From NCBI RefSeq assembly GCF_002150765.1, contig NZ_MUYM01000004.1:62001-126000 (forward strand): a stretch of DNA of 64,000 nt, given 5' to 3'. Numbering within the stretch: the first letter of the stretch is position 1; every line of letters begins with the position of its first letter. Shown piece after piece: positions 15,545-24,051 of the stretch. The notes under the pieces are model-generated. The model saw nothing but the letters and a program-made list of their open reading frames with translations. It was not told the origin of the DNA and did not search any database. Source of the DNA: Lentzea kentuckyensis. Its GTDB lineage: Bacteria > Actinomycetota > Actinomycetes > Mycobacteriales > Pseudonocardiaceae. A program made the position numbers and the translations under genes.

Positions 15545-16744
15545 GTGAATGCTGATCAAGCCGAGAAGGCGCCGGCCGCAGCCGGGCTGCGTGGTCCGGT
15601 CGTGTTCTTCATGGCACTCGCCGCGGCCCTGGGGACGTCCACGCTGTACCCGTTGCAGCCGGCGATAGCGGACGTCGCGGAGTCGCTGGGCTCGCGGATC
15701 ACCGCTGTCGGCGTCGCGCTGGCGTTCGGCCCGGCCGGGTACCTGGTGGGACTCGGCCTGCTGGTCCCGCTGGTCGACCGGTTCGCGCCGGCGCGGGTTC
15801 TCGCGGCGCAGTTCGGCGTGCTGGCGGTGGTGCTGGCGGCTGGTAGCGCCGCCGGCGGTGTGGTGATGCTGGGAGCACTGACCGGTTTCGCCGGGGTCTG
15901 CTCGGCGGTGGGCGCAGGCCTCAGTTCGGTGGCGGGCCGGCTCGCACCGGCGAACAGGCGCGCGACGGTCCTGGGCGTCGTGACCGCCGGGATCTCGGCC
16001 GGAATCCTGGCCGGCCGGATCGCCGGCGGCTGGCTGGCCGACGAGATCGGCTGGCGCGCAACACTTCTGGTGTTCGCCGCGGCCTGTGCGGCCGTCGCAG
16101 CGGGGTGCCTGGTGCTGGTGCCGTCGGCGCGCAGCGGCACCGAACACCGGTACGGCACGACCCTGCGTTCCATTCCCGGCCTGTTCGTCCGGCACGCCGT
16201 GCTCCGGCTCGCGGCGACTCGCGGCGCTTTGTGGTTCTTCGCGTTCTGCACCATGTGGTCCGGGCTCGCGGTCGTCCTCTCCCAGCCGCCGTACTCGTAC
16301 TCCGCTGAGCGGATCGGGCTCTACGCGCTTGCTGGCGTTTCGGGCGTGTTCGCGACCCAGGTCGCAGGTGTCTGGACCGACCGAGCAGGCGCCCGTCGCG
16401 TCGTGCTGGTGGGCCTGGCGATGGCCGGCGTGGCGGCGGTGGCCATCGGGTGGACGCTCACCAGCACCGCCGCCACCCTCGTGTGCCTGGTGGTCTTCGA
16501 CGCCGGTCTGTTCGCCGCCCAGGTCGCGAACCAGAGCACCGTGCTCTCCATCGATCCCGCGGCACCGGCCCGCTTCAACAGCGCGTACATGATCGTCTAC
16601 TTCGTCGGTGGCAGCCTCGGCACGGCTTTCGGCGCGGCAGCGGTCGAACATCTCGGCTGGCCTGCGACAGCCACGATCACCGCGGCGGCCGTCGGAGCCG
16701 CCGCGGTGATCAGTCTGAAGAGGACCGCGGAGCTCACCCGGTGA
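15545..16744 (+). CDS. MFS transporter
   Basis: The 399-residue protein has about 12 hydrophobic segments and the MFS loop between helices 2 and 3 is visible as LVPLVDRFAPARVL. Charged loop pieces WTDRAGARRVVL lie in the second half at the equivalent position. This layout is that of the drug:H+ antiporter-1/arabinose-efflux branch, with no substrate evident. It starts with GTG and its 3' end overlaps the end of the NmrA-like gene on the opposite strand by 11 bases. Confidence 0.82.
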   Translation: MNADQAEKAPAAAGLRGPVVFFMALAAALGTSTLYPLQPAIADVAESLGSRITAVGVALAFGPAGYLVGLGLLVPLVDRFAPARVLAAQFGVLAVVLAAGSAAGGVVMLGALTGFAGVCSAVGAGLSSVAGRLAPANRRATVLGVVTAGISAGILAGRIAGGWLADEIGWRATLLVFAAACAAVAAGCLVLVPSARSGTEHRYGTTLRSIPGLFVRHAVLRLAATRGALWFFAFCTMWSGLAVVLSQPPYSYSAERIGLYALAGVSGVFATQVAGVWTDRAGARRVVLVGLAMAGVAAVAIGWTLTSTAATLVCLVVFDAGLFAAQVANQSTVLSIDPAAPARFNSAYMIVYFVGGSLGTAFGAAAVEHLGWPATATITAAAVGAAAVISLKRTAELTR

Positions 16745-17594
16745 AGGCCGCGGCGTTGTCCCGCGCCCATTCCGCCAGCGTGCGGGCGGGCTTACCGGTC
16801 ACCTGCTGCACGGTCGGCCGCACGACGTCGGGGGTGCCGACGGTGTCCGACCAGTAGTTGAGCAGCATCGAGATGATGTCGTCGCCGACGCCGTACGAAC
16901 GCATCTCGGCGCGGAACTCGTCCGGCGTCGTCTCGGTGAAGCGCAGGTCACGACCGATGGCCGCGCCGATCGCGTTGAGCTGCTCGACCCTGGTCAACGC
17001 CTGCGGGCCGGTCATGGCGTAGTGCTGGCCGGCGTGTCCGGGCTCGGTCAGCGCGACCGCGGCGACGGCGGCGATGTCGGCCTCGTGGATCGGGGCCTGC
17101 GCGGAGGTCGGGTAGGGCCCGCTCACCCCTCCGGTGAAGCGGATCGGCTGAGCCCACGGCACCAGGTTTCCGGCGAACGTGCCGGGTCGCAGGATCGTCC
17201 AGGCCGCCCCGCTGTCGCGCACGGCGTCCTCGATCGCGCTGTGGTGCACCTGGCTCGCCGAGCCGCGATCACGTTCGTGCTCCAGCGCGGCGGCGAGCGA
17301 CGAGAGCAGCACCAGGTGCGGCACTCCCGCGGCCGCCGCGGCCTTGACGAACCCGGCGACCTCGGCCGCGGGGAAGACGAACGCGCTGTCGACGCCCTCG
17401 AACAACCCCTCCGCGGGCGGCGCGGTCAGATCGCCCGCGATCAGCTCCACGCTCTCGGGAAGGTTCGCGCTCTCCGGAGAACGGGTCAGTGCCCGCACCC
17501 GGTGCCCGCCGGCGAGCAGCTGGTCGACGAGGTGGCGGCCGACGGTGCCGGTGGCGCCGGTGACGAGGACGGTCTTGGTGCTGTTCGTGTTCAT
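16734..17594 (-). CDS. NmrA/atypical SDR NAD(P)-binding protein
   Basis: The 286-residue protein starts with a Rossmann fold, TVLVTGATGTVGRHLVDQLL, whose GATGTVG is the dinucleotide loop of atypical short-chain reductases. There is no YxxxK catalytic pair; LRPGTFAGNLVPWA and IHEADIAAVAAVAL are typical of NmrA-like and quinone-reductase-2-like (QorB) proteins. It may reduce quinones or act as a redox sensor. ATG at 17592-17594 leaves a 63-base divergent promoter shared with the WYL regulator, which probably controls it. Confidence 0.82.
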   Translation of the reverse strand: MNTNSTKTVLVTGATGTVGRHLVDQLLAGGHRVRALTRSPESANLPESVELIAGDLTAPPAEGLFEGVDSAFVFPAAEVAGFVKAAAAAGVPHLVLLSSLAAALEHERDRGSASQVHHSAIEDAVRDSGAAWTILRPGTFAGNLVPWAQPIRFTGGVSGPYPTSAQAPIHEADIAAVAAVALTEPGHAGQHYAMTGPQALTRVEQLNAIGAAIGRDLRFTETTPDEFRAEMRSYGVGDDIISMLLNYWSDTVGTPDVVRPTVQQVTGKPARTLAEWARDNAAAFTG

Positions 17595-17616
17595 GAGCAC
17601 CAGGTTGGTCCACATC

Positions 17617-17635
17617 GCGGCAAGATCCTTGCCGC
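17617..17635. promoter_or_regulatory. Palindromic operator between NmrA-like and WYL genes
   Basis: GCGGCAAG (17617-17624) and CTTGCCGC (17628-17635) form a perfect 8-bp dyad with a 3-base spacer in the middle of the 63-base divergent promoter. It is a strong candidate binding site for the WYL regulator. Confidence 0.6.
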
Positions 17636-17657
17636 AATTCGAGTCCATCATGGAGCC

Positions 17658-18671
17658 ATGACGAACCCGTCCTCCCGCCTGCTGGCACTGCTGACGCTGT
17701 TGCAGACCCGCTCGTCGTGGACCGGCGCGGAACTGGTCGACCGGCTGGCGGTCAGCCCTCGAACCGTGCGCTACGACGTGCAGAAGCTGCGTGACCTGGG
17801 GTATCCCGTCGAAGCGGTGCCCGGGGTGGCCGGTGGCTACCGGCTTCGTCCCGGCGCCGCGCTGCCTCCGTTGCAACTCGACGACGACGAGGCGGTGGCC
17901 ATCGCCATCGCGTTGCGGATCGCGACCGGAAGCGGCAACACCGACCTCGGCGAAGCGGCGGGCACCGCCCTGGTGAAGCTCGAACAGGTGCTTCCGCGCC
18001 GGCTGCGCGGACGGGTCTCGGCCATGCGCGACTACACGGAGGCGACCGGATCGTCCGGCGGCGTCGACCCGGAAGTGCTGATCTTCCTCACCGGCGCGTG
18101 CCGCGACCACCGCCGGGTCCGCTTCGACTACGTGACCCGGGACAGCACGCCGAGTCGCCGCGAGGTGGAGCCGCACCGCGTCGTGCAGGTGGGACGCCGG
18201 TGGTACCTCATCGCCTTCGACCCCGCCCGCGACGACTGGCGGCAGTTCCGGCTCGACCGGATGAGCGTGAAACGCCCGGAGGGCGCCAGGTTCGTGCCGC
18301 GCGAAGCCCCGTCCGCGGCGGACGTGGTGCAGGGCATCGACTCCGTCTTCGCCCGCCACCGCGCCGTCGTCGTGGTCGACGCTCCAGCCGCCCAGATCAC
18401 CGCGAAACTGCCGTCGACCGTGCCCGTGGAACTGGTGGACGAGCACCGCTGCCGCGTGCACGCCACCGCCGAGTCACCCAGCGCGCTCGCGCTCAACCTC
18501 CTGATGCTGGACGCGGACTTCACCCTTGAGCAGTCCTCACCCGAGTTGGACGCCGCGCTCGGGGCCGTTTTCACCCGAATGAGCCGCTGCCATGGATTGA
18601 ATCCAAGCCCTAACGTCGAGGGGCATGACAGCGATCATTTCCACCCCGTACAGCCGGGATCTCGGCGATGA
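17658..18671 (+). CDS. HTH-11/WYL-domain transcriptional regulator
   Basis: The 337-residue protein has an N-terminal DeoR/HTH-11 winged helix (SSWTGAELVDRLAVSPRTVRYDVQKLR), written here by its landmarks ELVDRLAVS and RTVRYDVQKLR, followed by GYRLRPG, and a WYL domain around residues 145-215 (RVRFDYV and RRWYLIAFD). WYL domains bind ligands, often nucleic acids or nucleotides, and such regulators commonly repress a divergent oxidoreductase gene. The last 30 codons overlap the XRE gene by 47 bases; the family usually ends near ALGAVFTRM, so the tail may be a read-through extension. Confidence 0.87.
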   Translation: MTNPSSRLLALLTLLQTRSSWTGAELVDRLAVSPRTVRYDVQKLRDLGYPVEAVPGVAGGYRLRPGAALPPLQLDDDEAVAIAIALRIATGSGNTDLGEAAGTALVKLEQVLPRRLRGRVSAMRDYTEATGSSGGVDPEVLIFLTGACRDHRRVRFDYVTRDSTPSRREVEPHRVVQVGRRWYLIAFDPARDDWRQFRLDRMSVKRPEGARFVPREAPSAADVVQGIDSVFARHRAVVVVDAPAAQITAKLPSTVPVELVDEHRCRVHATAESPSALALNLLMLDADFTLEQSSPELDAALGAVFTRMSRCHGLNPSPNVEGHDSDHFHPVQPGSRR

Positions 18672-19470
18672 GCTGCGCCGCCTGAGGGAGTCGTGCACCC
18701 CGTTCCACGGCCGTGCGATGGCTGTCCAGCTCGGCTGGGACCCGAGCAAGGTGTCCGACATCGAACTGGGCAAGGTGCGGGCGAGCGAGGTCGATCTCGT
18801 GCAGTACCTGGCGACGTGCGGCAAGGACATCGACTTCGCCAACGAGTTCCGCAACCGCTACTACAACGCCTTCGACCTGTACTTCGCTCAGGTGACGGAC
18901 AACGTGCGGACGCTCGCGATGGCAGAGGCAATGGCCACGAAGATCTTCTCCTATGACGTCCTGATCATGCACGGCCTGATGCAGACGGAGGACTACGCGC
19001 GGCAGCTGTTCGTCGACTCCCACATCGAAGCGCCCGAGGACATCGAGAGGCTCGTCCAGGTGCGCATGGAGCGACAAACGATCATGAGGCGGCCCAACCG
19101 GCCGGAATGCGTGTTCTACGTGCACGAGTTGGCCTTGCGACTGCCGCTGGGTGATGCGCGTCTTCGCGAAGACCAGTACCTGCGCCTTCTTTTCAACACC
19201 CACATCCTCCGGGTCGTACCCGCGAACGTCTGCGCCTTCCGCTCTCCGGCCACGCTGTACGAGTTCGGCAAGGCAGCCCCGGTGGTGTACAGCGAGTCCG
19301 AGACAGCTCAGGTGTGGGCGCAGGACAGCGTGGCCGTTGCGCGAGCCAAGAGGCTCTTTGAGCGACTGGATGCTGTCGCCCTGGATGCGGAACAATCGAA
19401 GCGCAAGCTGGCGGAATACGTCAGCGGACTTCGAGAGGATCCTCATGGCGGCGGAACGGACCTGGCGTAA
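18625..19470 (+). CDS. XRE-type regulator with DUF5753
   Basis: The 281-residue protein has an N-terminal helix-turn-helix (ELRRLRESCTPFHGRAMAVQLGW, landmark DPSKVSDIELGKV) and a C-terminal DUF5753 sensor-like domain (EAMATKIFSYDVLIMHGLMQTEDYARQ; landmarks HGLMQTEDYAR, RMERQTIM). Hundreds of such pairs with small DUF397 proteins occur in actinomycete genomes, e.g. the BldB/WhiJ-type and AbaA-like clusters in Streptomyces, and affect development and antibiotic production. The DUF397 partner overlaps its 3' end by 26 bases. Confidence 0.9.
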   Translation: MTAIISTPYSRDLGDELRRLRESCTPFHGRAMAVQLGWDPSKVSDIELGKVRASEVDLVQYLATCGKDIDFANEFRNRYYNAFDLYFAQVTDNVRTLAMAEAMATKIFSYDVLIMHGLMQTEDYARQLFVDSHIEAPEDIERLVQVRMERQTIMRRPNRPECVFYVHELALRLPLGDARLREDQYLRLLFNTHILRVVPANVCAFRSPATLYEFGKAAPVVYSESETAQVWAQDSVAVARAKRLFERLDAVALDAEQSKRKLAEYVSGLREDPHGGGTDLA

Positions 19471-19618
19471 GAGCAGTTACAGCAACGGCGGTACTGCAGA
19501 AAGCTGCGTGGAGGTGTCATTGGCCCAGGACGCGTTGGTTCGCGACACGAAGAACGCGAGCGGTGACGTACTCGCGTTCTCGACGACTGCCTGGCGTGCG
19601 CTGATCAACTCGCTCTGA
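19445..19618 (+). CDS. DUF397 protein
   Basis: The 57-residue protein has the whole DUF397 pattern: WRKSSYSNGG near the start, CVEV, then VRDTKNASGDVLAFSTTAWRAL split by a turn. DUF397 proteins are thought to antagonise or partner the upstream XRE-DUF5753 regulator, by analogy with WhiJ systems. Its ATG lies within the last codons of that gene, so translation is probably coupled. The stop codon overlaps the end of the radical-SAM-like gene on the opposite strand by 14 bases. Confidence 0.9.
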   Translation: MAAERTWRKSSYSNGGTAESCVEVSLAQDALVRDTKNASGDVLAFSTTAWRALINSL

Positions 19619-20150
19619 CGACCGAGGTGTTCGCGGTCTCGACCGTCACGCGCACGGTCTGAGGCGCGAGCGACTGCAGGTACTGCGCGTGGTCCGACCC
19701 GATCGTGTCGCCCAGCGCGATGAACGACAGGTTCGGCAGCTCGAACGCGGTGGTGGCGCAGAAGTCCTCCAGCCGGTCGAACCCGCGCCGGATGCCGGTG
19801 GCGTCTAGCCCGAACACGGCGGCCCGGTCGAGCTTGGCGGCACCGATGTCGAGCAGGTGCAACGCGTGCATGGCGTGCGTGAACGCCATCGCGCACACCT
19901 CGATGCGTGCGCAGGAGGCCAGCAGGGTCCGCACCATCGACGGGTGCAGCGACTTGCCGGACGTCCGGAGCACGACGTCGATGCCGGCGGCGCGGAACGC
20001 CTCGACGATCTCGAACAGGCCGGGCACGGTGAGAGGTTCCCCTCCGCCCAGCGTGACGGTCTCCGGGCGCATCGAGATGAGCGCCTGTGCGATGTGCAGC
20101 ATTCGTTCGTGGCTGAGCCGCGCGTGTGCGACGTCCCAGGTGATGTCCAT
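19605..20150 (-). CDS. Radical-SAM-like protein lacking the [4Fe-4S] cysteine motif
   Basis: The 181-residue protein contains the second landmark of the radical SAM barrel, TVTLGGGEPLTVPGLFEIVEA followed by VVLRTSGKSLH, which binds SAM in this superfamily. The CxxxCxxC loop expected about 30 residues before GGGEP is absent; the N terminus instead reads MDITWDVAHARLSHE. GAAGGGGGC lies just before the ATG, so this start is well supported and the protein is probably translated as is. It may be a truncated or degenerate enzyme, or a non-catalytic partner. The domain also lacks the C-terminal half of a full barrel. Confidence 0.6.
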   Translation of the reverse strand: MDITWDVAHARLSHERMLHIAQALISMRPETVTLGGGEPLTVPGLFEIVEAFRAAGIDVVLRTSGKSLHPSMVRTLLASCARIEVCAMAFTHAMHALHLLDIGAAKLDRAAVFGLDATGIRRGFDRLEDFCATTAFELPNLSFIALGDTIGSDHAQYLQSLAPQTVRVTVETANTSVVRAS

Positions 20151-20223
20151 CTGGCCCCCTTCGGCGGATGACGCCGATCGAATCGGGGGAGCAGTCCCGC
20201 CGTCAGGTGACCGGTGTCCCGAC

Positions 20224-20868
20224 TTAGCGGGGACTTCCGAGTCCCGCCTCACGGGCGCGCACGATGGCCTGCGCGCGGTCGGCCACCTGCAGCTTGGTGA
20301 AGATCGCGGACACCCGGTTGCGCACGGTCTTGCCGGACAACGAGAGCCGGTGCGCGATCGAGGTGTTGTCGAGCCCGGACGCCATCAGCTCCAGCACGTC
20401 CCGTTCCCGGTCGGTGAGCTGCGGGAACAGCACGGCCTTCGTGGACGAGATCGCGGTGAAGTAGCCCATCATCCGTTGCGCGATGGTGGCGCTGAAGATC
20501 GCCTCACCGGCCCCGATCGCCTGCACCGCACGCACGATCTCGTCGTCATCGGTCGTCTTGACCAGGTAACCCCGAGCGCCGGCCTTCATCGCCGCGAACA
20601 CCAGCTCGTCGTCCTCGTGCATCGTCAGCACCAACACGCCCAACGACGGCAGCACGTCCAGGATCTGTTTGGCGGCCTCGACACCACCCAGGCCGGGCAT
20701 GTGCAGATCCATCACGACGACGTCCGGTTCGAGGTCCAGCACGACCGACACCGCCGACAGCCCGTCCGCCGCCTCGCCGACGACCTCGAGCCCGTCCTCC
20801 CCGTCCAGCAACGCCTTCAGGCCGCGCCGGAACACCGGGTGGTCGTCCGCGATCACAACCCGCGTCAC
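20224..20868 (-). CDS. NarL/LuxR-type response regulator
   Basis: The 214-residue protein has a receiver domain (VVIADDHPVFRRGL with the acidic pair, phosphorylation Asp in VVVMDLHMPG, Thr in VLTMHED, Lys in YLVKTTD) and a C-terminal LuxR helix-turn-helix (LTDRERDVLELMASGLDNTSIAHRL; landmarks LTDRERDVL and SGKTVRNRVSAIF). It is activated by the adjacent histidine kinase, whose stop codon overlaps its GTG start by 4 bases. Target genes are unknown; the kinase-regulator pair has no other obvious operon partner. Confidence 0.92.
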   Translation of the reverse strand: MTRVVIADDHPVFRRGLKALLDGEDGLEVVGEAADGLSAVSVVLDLEPDVVVMDLHMPGLGGVEAAKQILDVLPSLGVLVLTMHEDDELVFAAMKAGARGYLVKTTDDDEIVRAVQAIGAGEAIFSATIAQRMMGYFTAISSTKAVLFPQLTDRERDVLELMASGLDNTSIAHRLSLSGKTVRNRVSAIFTKLQVADRAQAIVRAREAGLGSPR

Positions 20869-22739
20869 TGGGCCTCCAGAGGAATCCGCGCCACCACCCG
20901 AGTCCCGTGTGGTTCCGCGGGTCCTACTGTGCACGATCCACCCAGCTCGGCGCAGCGTTCTCGCATCGAGTCGAGCCCGACTCCCGGCCGCGCGTCCGCC
21001 GCGACCCCGCGCCCGTCGTCGACGATCTCCACCACCAGATCACCATCGGTCCGCACGCTGATCACGCACGTCGACGCCCCGGAATGCCGCGCGGTGTTGG
21101 TCAACGCCTCCGCGACGATCCGATAGGCCGCCACCTCGACCGCCGCCGACAGCCCGTCGAGCTGCTCGGCCTCCACCTGAACCCGCAGCTCACCGTTGAA
21201 GCGCGCCGCTTCGTCGCGTACGGCCAACGCCAGCCCCTGGTCGAGGATCGGCGGCCGCAACCCGTCCACGAGCCGGCGCACCTCACCGGCCGTCGAGTCG
21301 ACATCGCCCAGCACCGGATCGAGCACATCGCCGAGCGACCGGCGCAATGCCCTGAGCTGCAACCGAATCCCGACCAACGCCGGCCCGACGCCGTCGTGCA
21401 GATCGCGCCGCAGCCGCAACCGTTCCTCTTCGCGCGCCCGCACGAGCCGTTCGCGCGCGAGCTGCAGATCGGCGGTCAGTTTGATCGACTGCGCGGCCGG
21501 CGCGGTCGACCGTGCGAGGTCCACGAGCAAACTCAGCTCACGGTCGCTCAACCGCTCATCGGGTGCACGCGGCTCGACGACGAGTTCGCCGACCAGAGAA
21601 CCTCGATATGTCATGGGAAAACGCAGCAAAGGCCACCCGCGGCTGCGCCCGTGCTCGGCCAGCACCGATCCACCGCGAATCGCCACGTACGGCAGCTTCA
21701 ACGACTCCGCCACGGTCTGAGCCACCGTCGGCAACACGTCCTGCGACCGTTCGAGCTTCTCGCTCAATGTCGACAAAGCGCCATAAGGATCCGAGCGCTC
21801 GCCGAACAGCCACCGGTCGAGCCTGCGCTGCACCCAGCTGCGAATCGGTGCGAACGCGAGCCCCGCCGCGACCACGCCGACCACCTCGGCGTCGTTCGCG
21901 AACAGCTCGCCCGCCCCGACCATCACGCCCAGGTAGACCAGCAGCAGCACGACAGTAAGAGACCCGTACAGCAACGACCGGTGAATCAGCAGGCTGATGT
22001 CGTACAACCCGTACCGCACGATCGCGATGACCGCGGCAGCCGGAAACGCCAGCACACCGATGATCCACGCGACGTGCCCGTCCGTGGTCTCCACCACGGT
22101 CGCCACGACCGCCAACGCCAACAACGCGACCGCCCACACGAGCAGACGGCGTTCATCACCTTCAGCGCGCCGCCACCGGATGAACAACGACACGACGGCC
22201 GCGATCACCGCGACCCCAGCCGCGAGCACGGCGACCAGCGTGATCGTCTTGGCGAGCCCGCCACCGGGCAGCTGCCAGAAGTCGGCCGGGTTGCCCCACG
22301 ACGCCCAGGCGATCCCGATCGTGCCGGCGACAGCGCTGAACAACGACGCACCGATGGCGATCCACCAGCGGTTGCTCAGCGGCGTGCCGTTGGGGAAAAC
22401 CAGTGCCACAGCGGGCAACAACGCGTAGGTGGGCCACCAGACCCACGCCTCGACCCAGCGCGCGGGGTGGTCGGCGGGCTGGCCCGCGACCGCGACGGCG
22501 ACCGCGCCGAACACGCCCATCGCCAGCAGCAACCACCCGACGGCCGACCTGCGGACATGACCGATCACCCGCACCCCGAGCAGGGTGCAGGCGAACGCGA
22601 CCAGCCAGTTCCGCGGATGCGAGACAGCGCCGGTGACCGCTGTGTGCACGACGGCGTAGAGCACACACGCGGCCACCAACGCGCCAATGACCCGAGCGAG
22701 GAGTACCTCGCCTCGGGTCAGTCGCTGAGCCAGTGCCAC
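20865..22739 (-). CDS. Membrane sensor histidine kinase (HisKA_3/NarL partner)
   Basis: The 624-residue protein has about eight or nine N-terminal hydrophobic segments (residues 15-275), a GAF-like middle region (about 310-410), and a HisKA_3 dimerisation domain with the phosphorylation His in RRDLHDGVGPALVG, then an HATPase domain with EALTNTARHSGA (N box) and DDGRG, GVGLDSMRERC (G boxes). The signal is probably sensed in or at the membrane. The gene begins with GTG and overlaps the preceding small gene by 22 bases. Confidence 0.9.
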   Translation of the reverse strand: MALAQRLTRGEVLLARVIGALVAACVLYAVVHTAVTGAVSHPRNWLVAFACTLLGVRVIGHVRRSAVGWLLLAMGVFGAVAVAVAGQPADHPARWVEAWVWWPTYALLPAVALVFPNGTPLSNRWWIAIGASLFSAVAGTIGIAWASWGNPADFWQLPGGGLAKTITLVAVLAAGVAVIAAVVSLFIRWRRAEGDERRLLVWAVALLALAVVATVVETTDGHVAWIIGVLAFPAAAVIAIVRYGLYDISLLIHRSLLYGSLTVVLLLVYLGVMVGAGELFANDAEVVGVVAAGLAFAPIRSWVQRRLDRWLFGERSDPYGALSTLSEKLERSQDVLPTVAQTVAESLKLPYVAIRGGSVLAEHGRSRGWPLLRFPMTYRGSLVGELVVEPRAPDERLSDRELSLLVDLARSTAPAAQSIKLTADLQLARERLVRAREEERLRLRRDLHDGVGPALVGIRLQLRALRRSLGDVLDPVLGDVDSTAGEVRRLVDGLRPPILDQGLALAVRDEAARFNGELRVQVEAEQLDGLSAAVEVAAYRIVAEALTNTARHSGASTCVISVRTDGDLVVEIVDDGRGVAADARPGVGLDSMRERCAELGGSCTVGPAEPHGTRVVARIPLEAQ

Positions 22740-22987
22740 AGGTTGTGAAACGGCGAACCGGCGTCGAGCGTGGAGATACCTCCAGGCCAGCCCTGGAACG
22801 TCATGATCCGGTGCCGCAAATCCTCAACGGTCATCGGCTTGGCGGGTTCGTGGGCGTGGTCGAAATCGACGTCCCCAGGCGGCGCGTTCATCGCGCGCGC
22901 CTGAAGCTCCGCGTACCAGGCGAGGAGCTCTTCGTCGGACATGTGCGAAAAGTACGGCGGTACCACTTTCTGCCCGGACTTCGACAT
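22718..22987 (-). CDS. Hypothetical 89-residue protein
   Basis: No family was recognised. The product is acidic, with MSDEELLAWYAELQARA near the start and Trp-rich GWPGGISTLDAG / LWHWLSD at the end. The ATG at 22985-22987 was preferred to a GTG at 23021-23023 because a terminator-like hairpin overlaps the latter. Its end overlaps the start of the histidine kinase gene by 22 bases, so it probably belongs with that two-component system. Confidence 0.5.
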   Translation of the reverse strand: MSKSGQKVVPPYFSHMSDEELLAWYAELQARAMNAPPGDVDFDHAHEPAKPMTVEDLRHRIMTFQGWPGGISTLDAGSPFHNLWHWLSD

Positions 22988-23004
22988 GTCTGGAAGGAGT
23001 CGTA

Positions 23005-23030
23005 GGCACTCGTCTGGATACACGAGTGCC
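23005..23030 (-). terminator. Terminator-like hairpin of the polyol operon
   Basis: GGCACTCGT (23005-23013) and ACGAGTGCC (23022-23030) form a perfect 9-bp stem with an 8-base loop, about 32 bases beyond the stop of the polyol dehydrogenase gene on the minus strand. It is not followed by a long T run. Confidence 0.55.
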
Positions 23031-23061
23031 CACGATCCTTTTCGGTCAGTTCAAGCGGAGA

Positions 23062-24051
23062 TCACGGCAGGACCTGGATCTTGCGTCCCTTACCCGCCTT
23101 GAACTGGTCCAACGCCCCCGCGTAGTCGGCCAGCGGCACCCTGTCACTGATGAAGATCTCGGGATCGAGTACTCCGGTAGCGAAGAGATCCGCCGCCCGT
23201 TCGAACGAGTGCAGCACCGCCATCGAGCCGGTGATGGTGATCTCCTCGTTGTAGATCCGGTACGGCTCGATGGTCACGCGCGCCGAGTAGTCGGACACGC
23301 CGAACTGGAGGAACGTCCCGCCCTTCGCGACCCGGCCGATGCCGTCCTGGATGGCCTTCTCGTTGCCGGTGGCGTCGATGACGACGTCCCAGCCCCCCGG
23401 CCGGTCCAACTCGTCCGCCGACCCCGCCACCGCGCTGACGCCCAGTTTGCGAGCCGTCTCCAGCCGTTCCGCGTTGAGATCCACGACCTCGATCGACGAC
23501 GCGCCCGTCAGCTTCCCGAGCTGCAACATCATCAGCCCCATGGTCCCGGAGCCGTAGATCAGCACCCGCGAGGCCATGGACGCCCGCAGCACGTCGTACC
23601 CGCGCACCGCGCACGACAGCGGTTCGATCAACGCCGCGTCCTCGGTCCGCACGTGGTCCGGCAACTTGACGCAGTTCGCCACCGGCGCCACCGCGTACTC
23701 GGCGGCGCCACCGGACGTGGTCACCCCGATGGCGGCCCAGCGCTCGCACAGGTTGTTCTTGCCCGCACGGCACATCCTGCACTCGTAGCAGTACAACGAC
23801 GGGTCCACCGCGACCCGGTCGCCGACGGCGAGCTCGGTGACCCGCGACCCGATCTCCACAATCGTGCCGGCGAACTCGTGGCCCGGCACGACCGGCAGCG
23901 TCGGCGCGAACTCGCCCTGCAGGATGTGCAGATCGGTCCCGCAGAGCCCGCACGCGGCCACATCGACGACGACCTGACGCGGCCCGCACGAGGGATCGTC
24001 CACAGTGGTCACTTCGACGGACCCGACGCCGGTGATCACTGCTGCTTTCAC
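23062..24051 (-). CDS. Zinc-dependent polyol (sorbitol-type) dehydrogenase
   Basis: The 329-residue medium-chain dehydrogenase shows the catalytic zinc site ACGLCGTDLH and GHEFAG, the four structural-zinc cysteines in CYECRMCRAGKNNLC, and a Rossmann loop GSGTMGLMMLQ followed by EVVDLNAER, whose Asp points to NAD. The family oxidises sugar alcohols such as sorbitol, xylitol or arabinitol. It is the last gene of an ABC-uptake operon and its GTG overlaps the permease stop by 4 bases, so the imported compound is probably a polyol. Confidence 0.87.
   Translation of the reverse strand: MKAAVITGVGSVEVTTVDDPSCGPRQVVVDVAACGLCGTDLHILQGEFAPTLPVVPGHEFAGTIVEIGSRVTELAVGDRVAVDPSLYCYECRMCRAGKNNLCERWAAIGVTTSGGAAEYAVAPVANCVKLPDHVRTEDAALIEPLSCAVRGYDVLRASMASRVLIYGSGTMGLMMLQLGKLTGASSIEVVDLNAERLETARKLGVSAVAGSADELDRPGGWDVVIDATGNEKAIQDGIGRVAKGGTFLQFGVSDYSARVTIEPYRIYNEEITITGSMAVLHSFERAADLFATGVLDPEIFISDRVPLADYAGALDQFKAGKGRKIQVLP

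Noticed and set aside
14612-16651. A 679-codon minus-strand frame opposite asparaginase and the MFS gene
   Set aside because: It shadows two genes with clear catalytic or TM patterns and has no recognisable domain.
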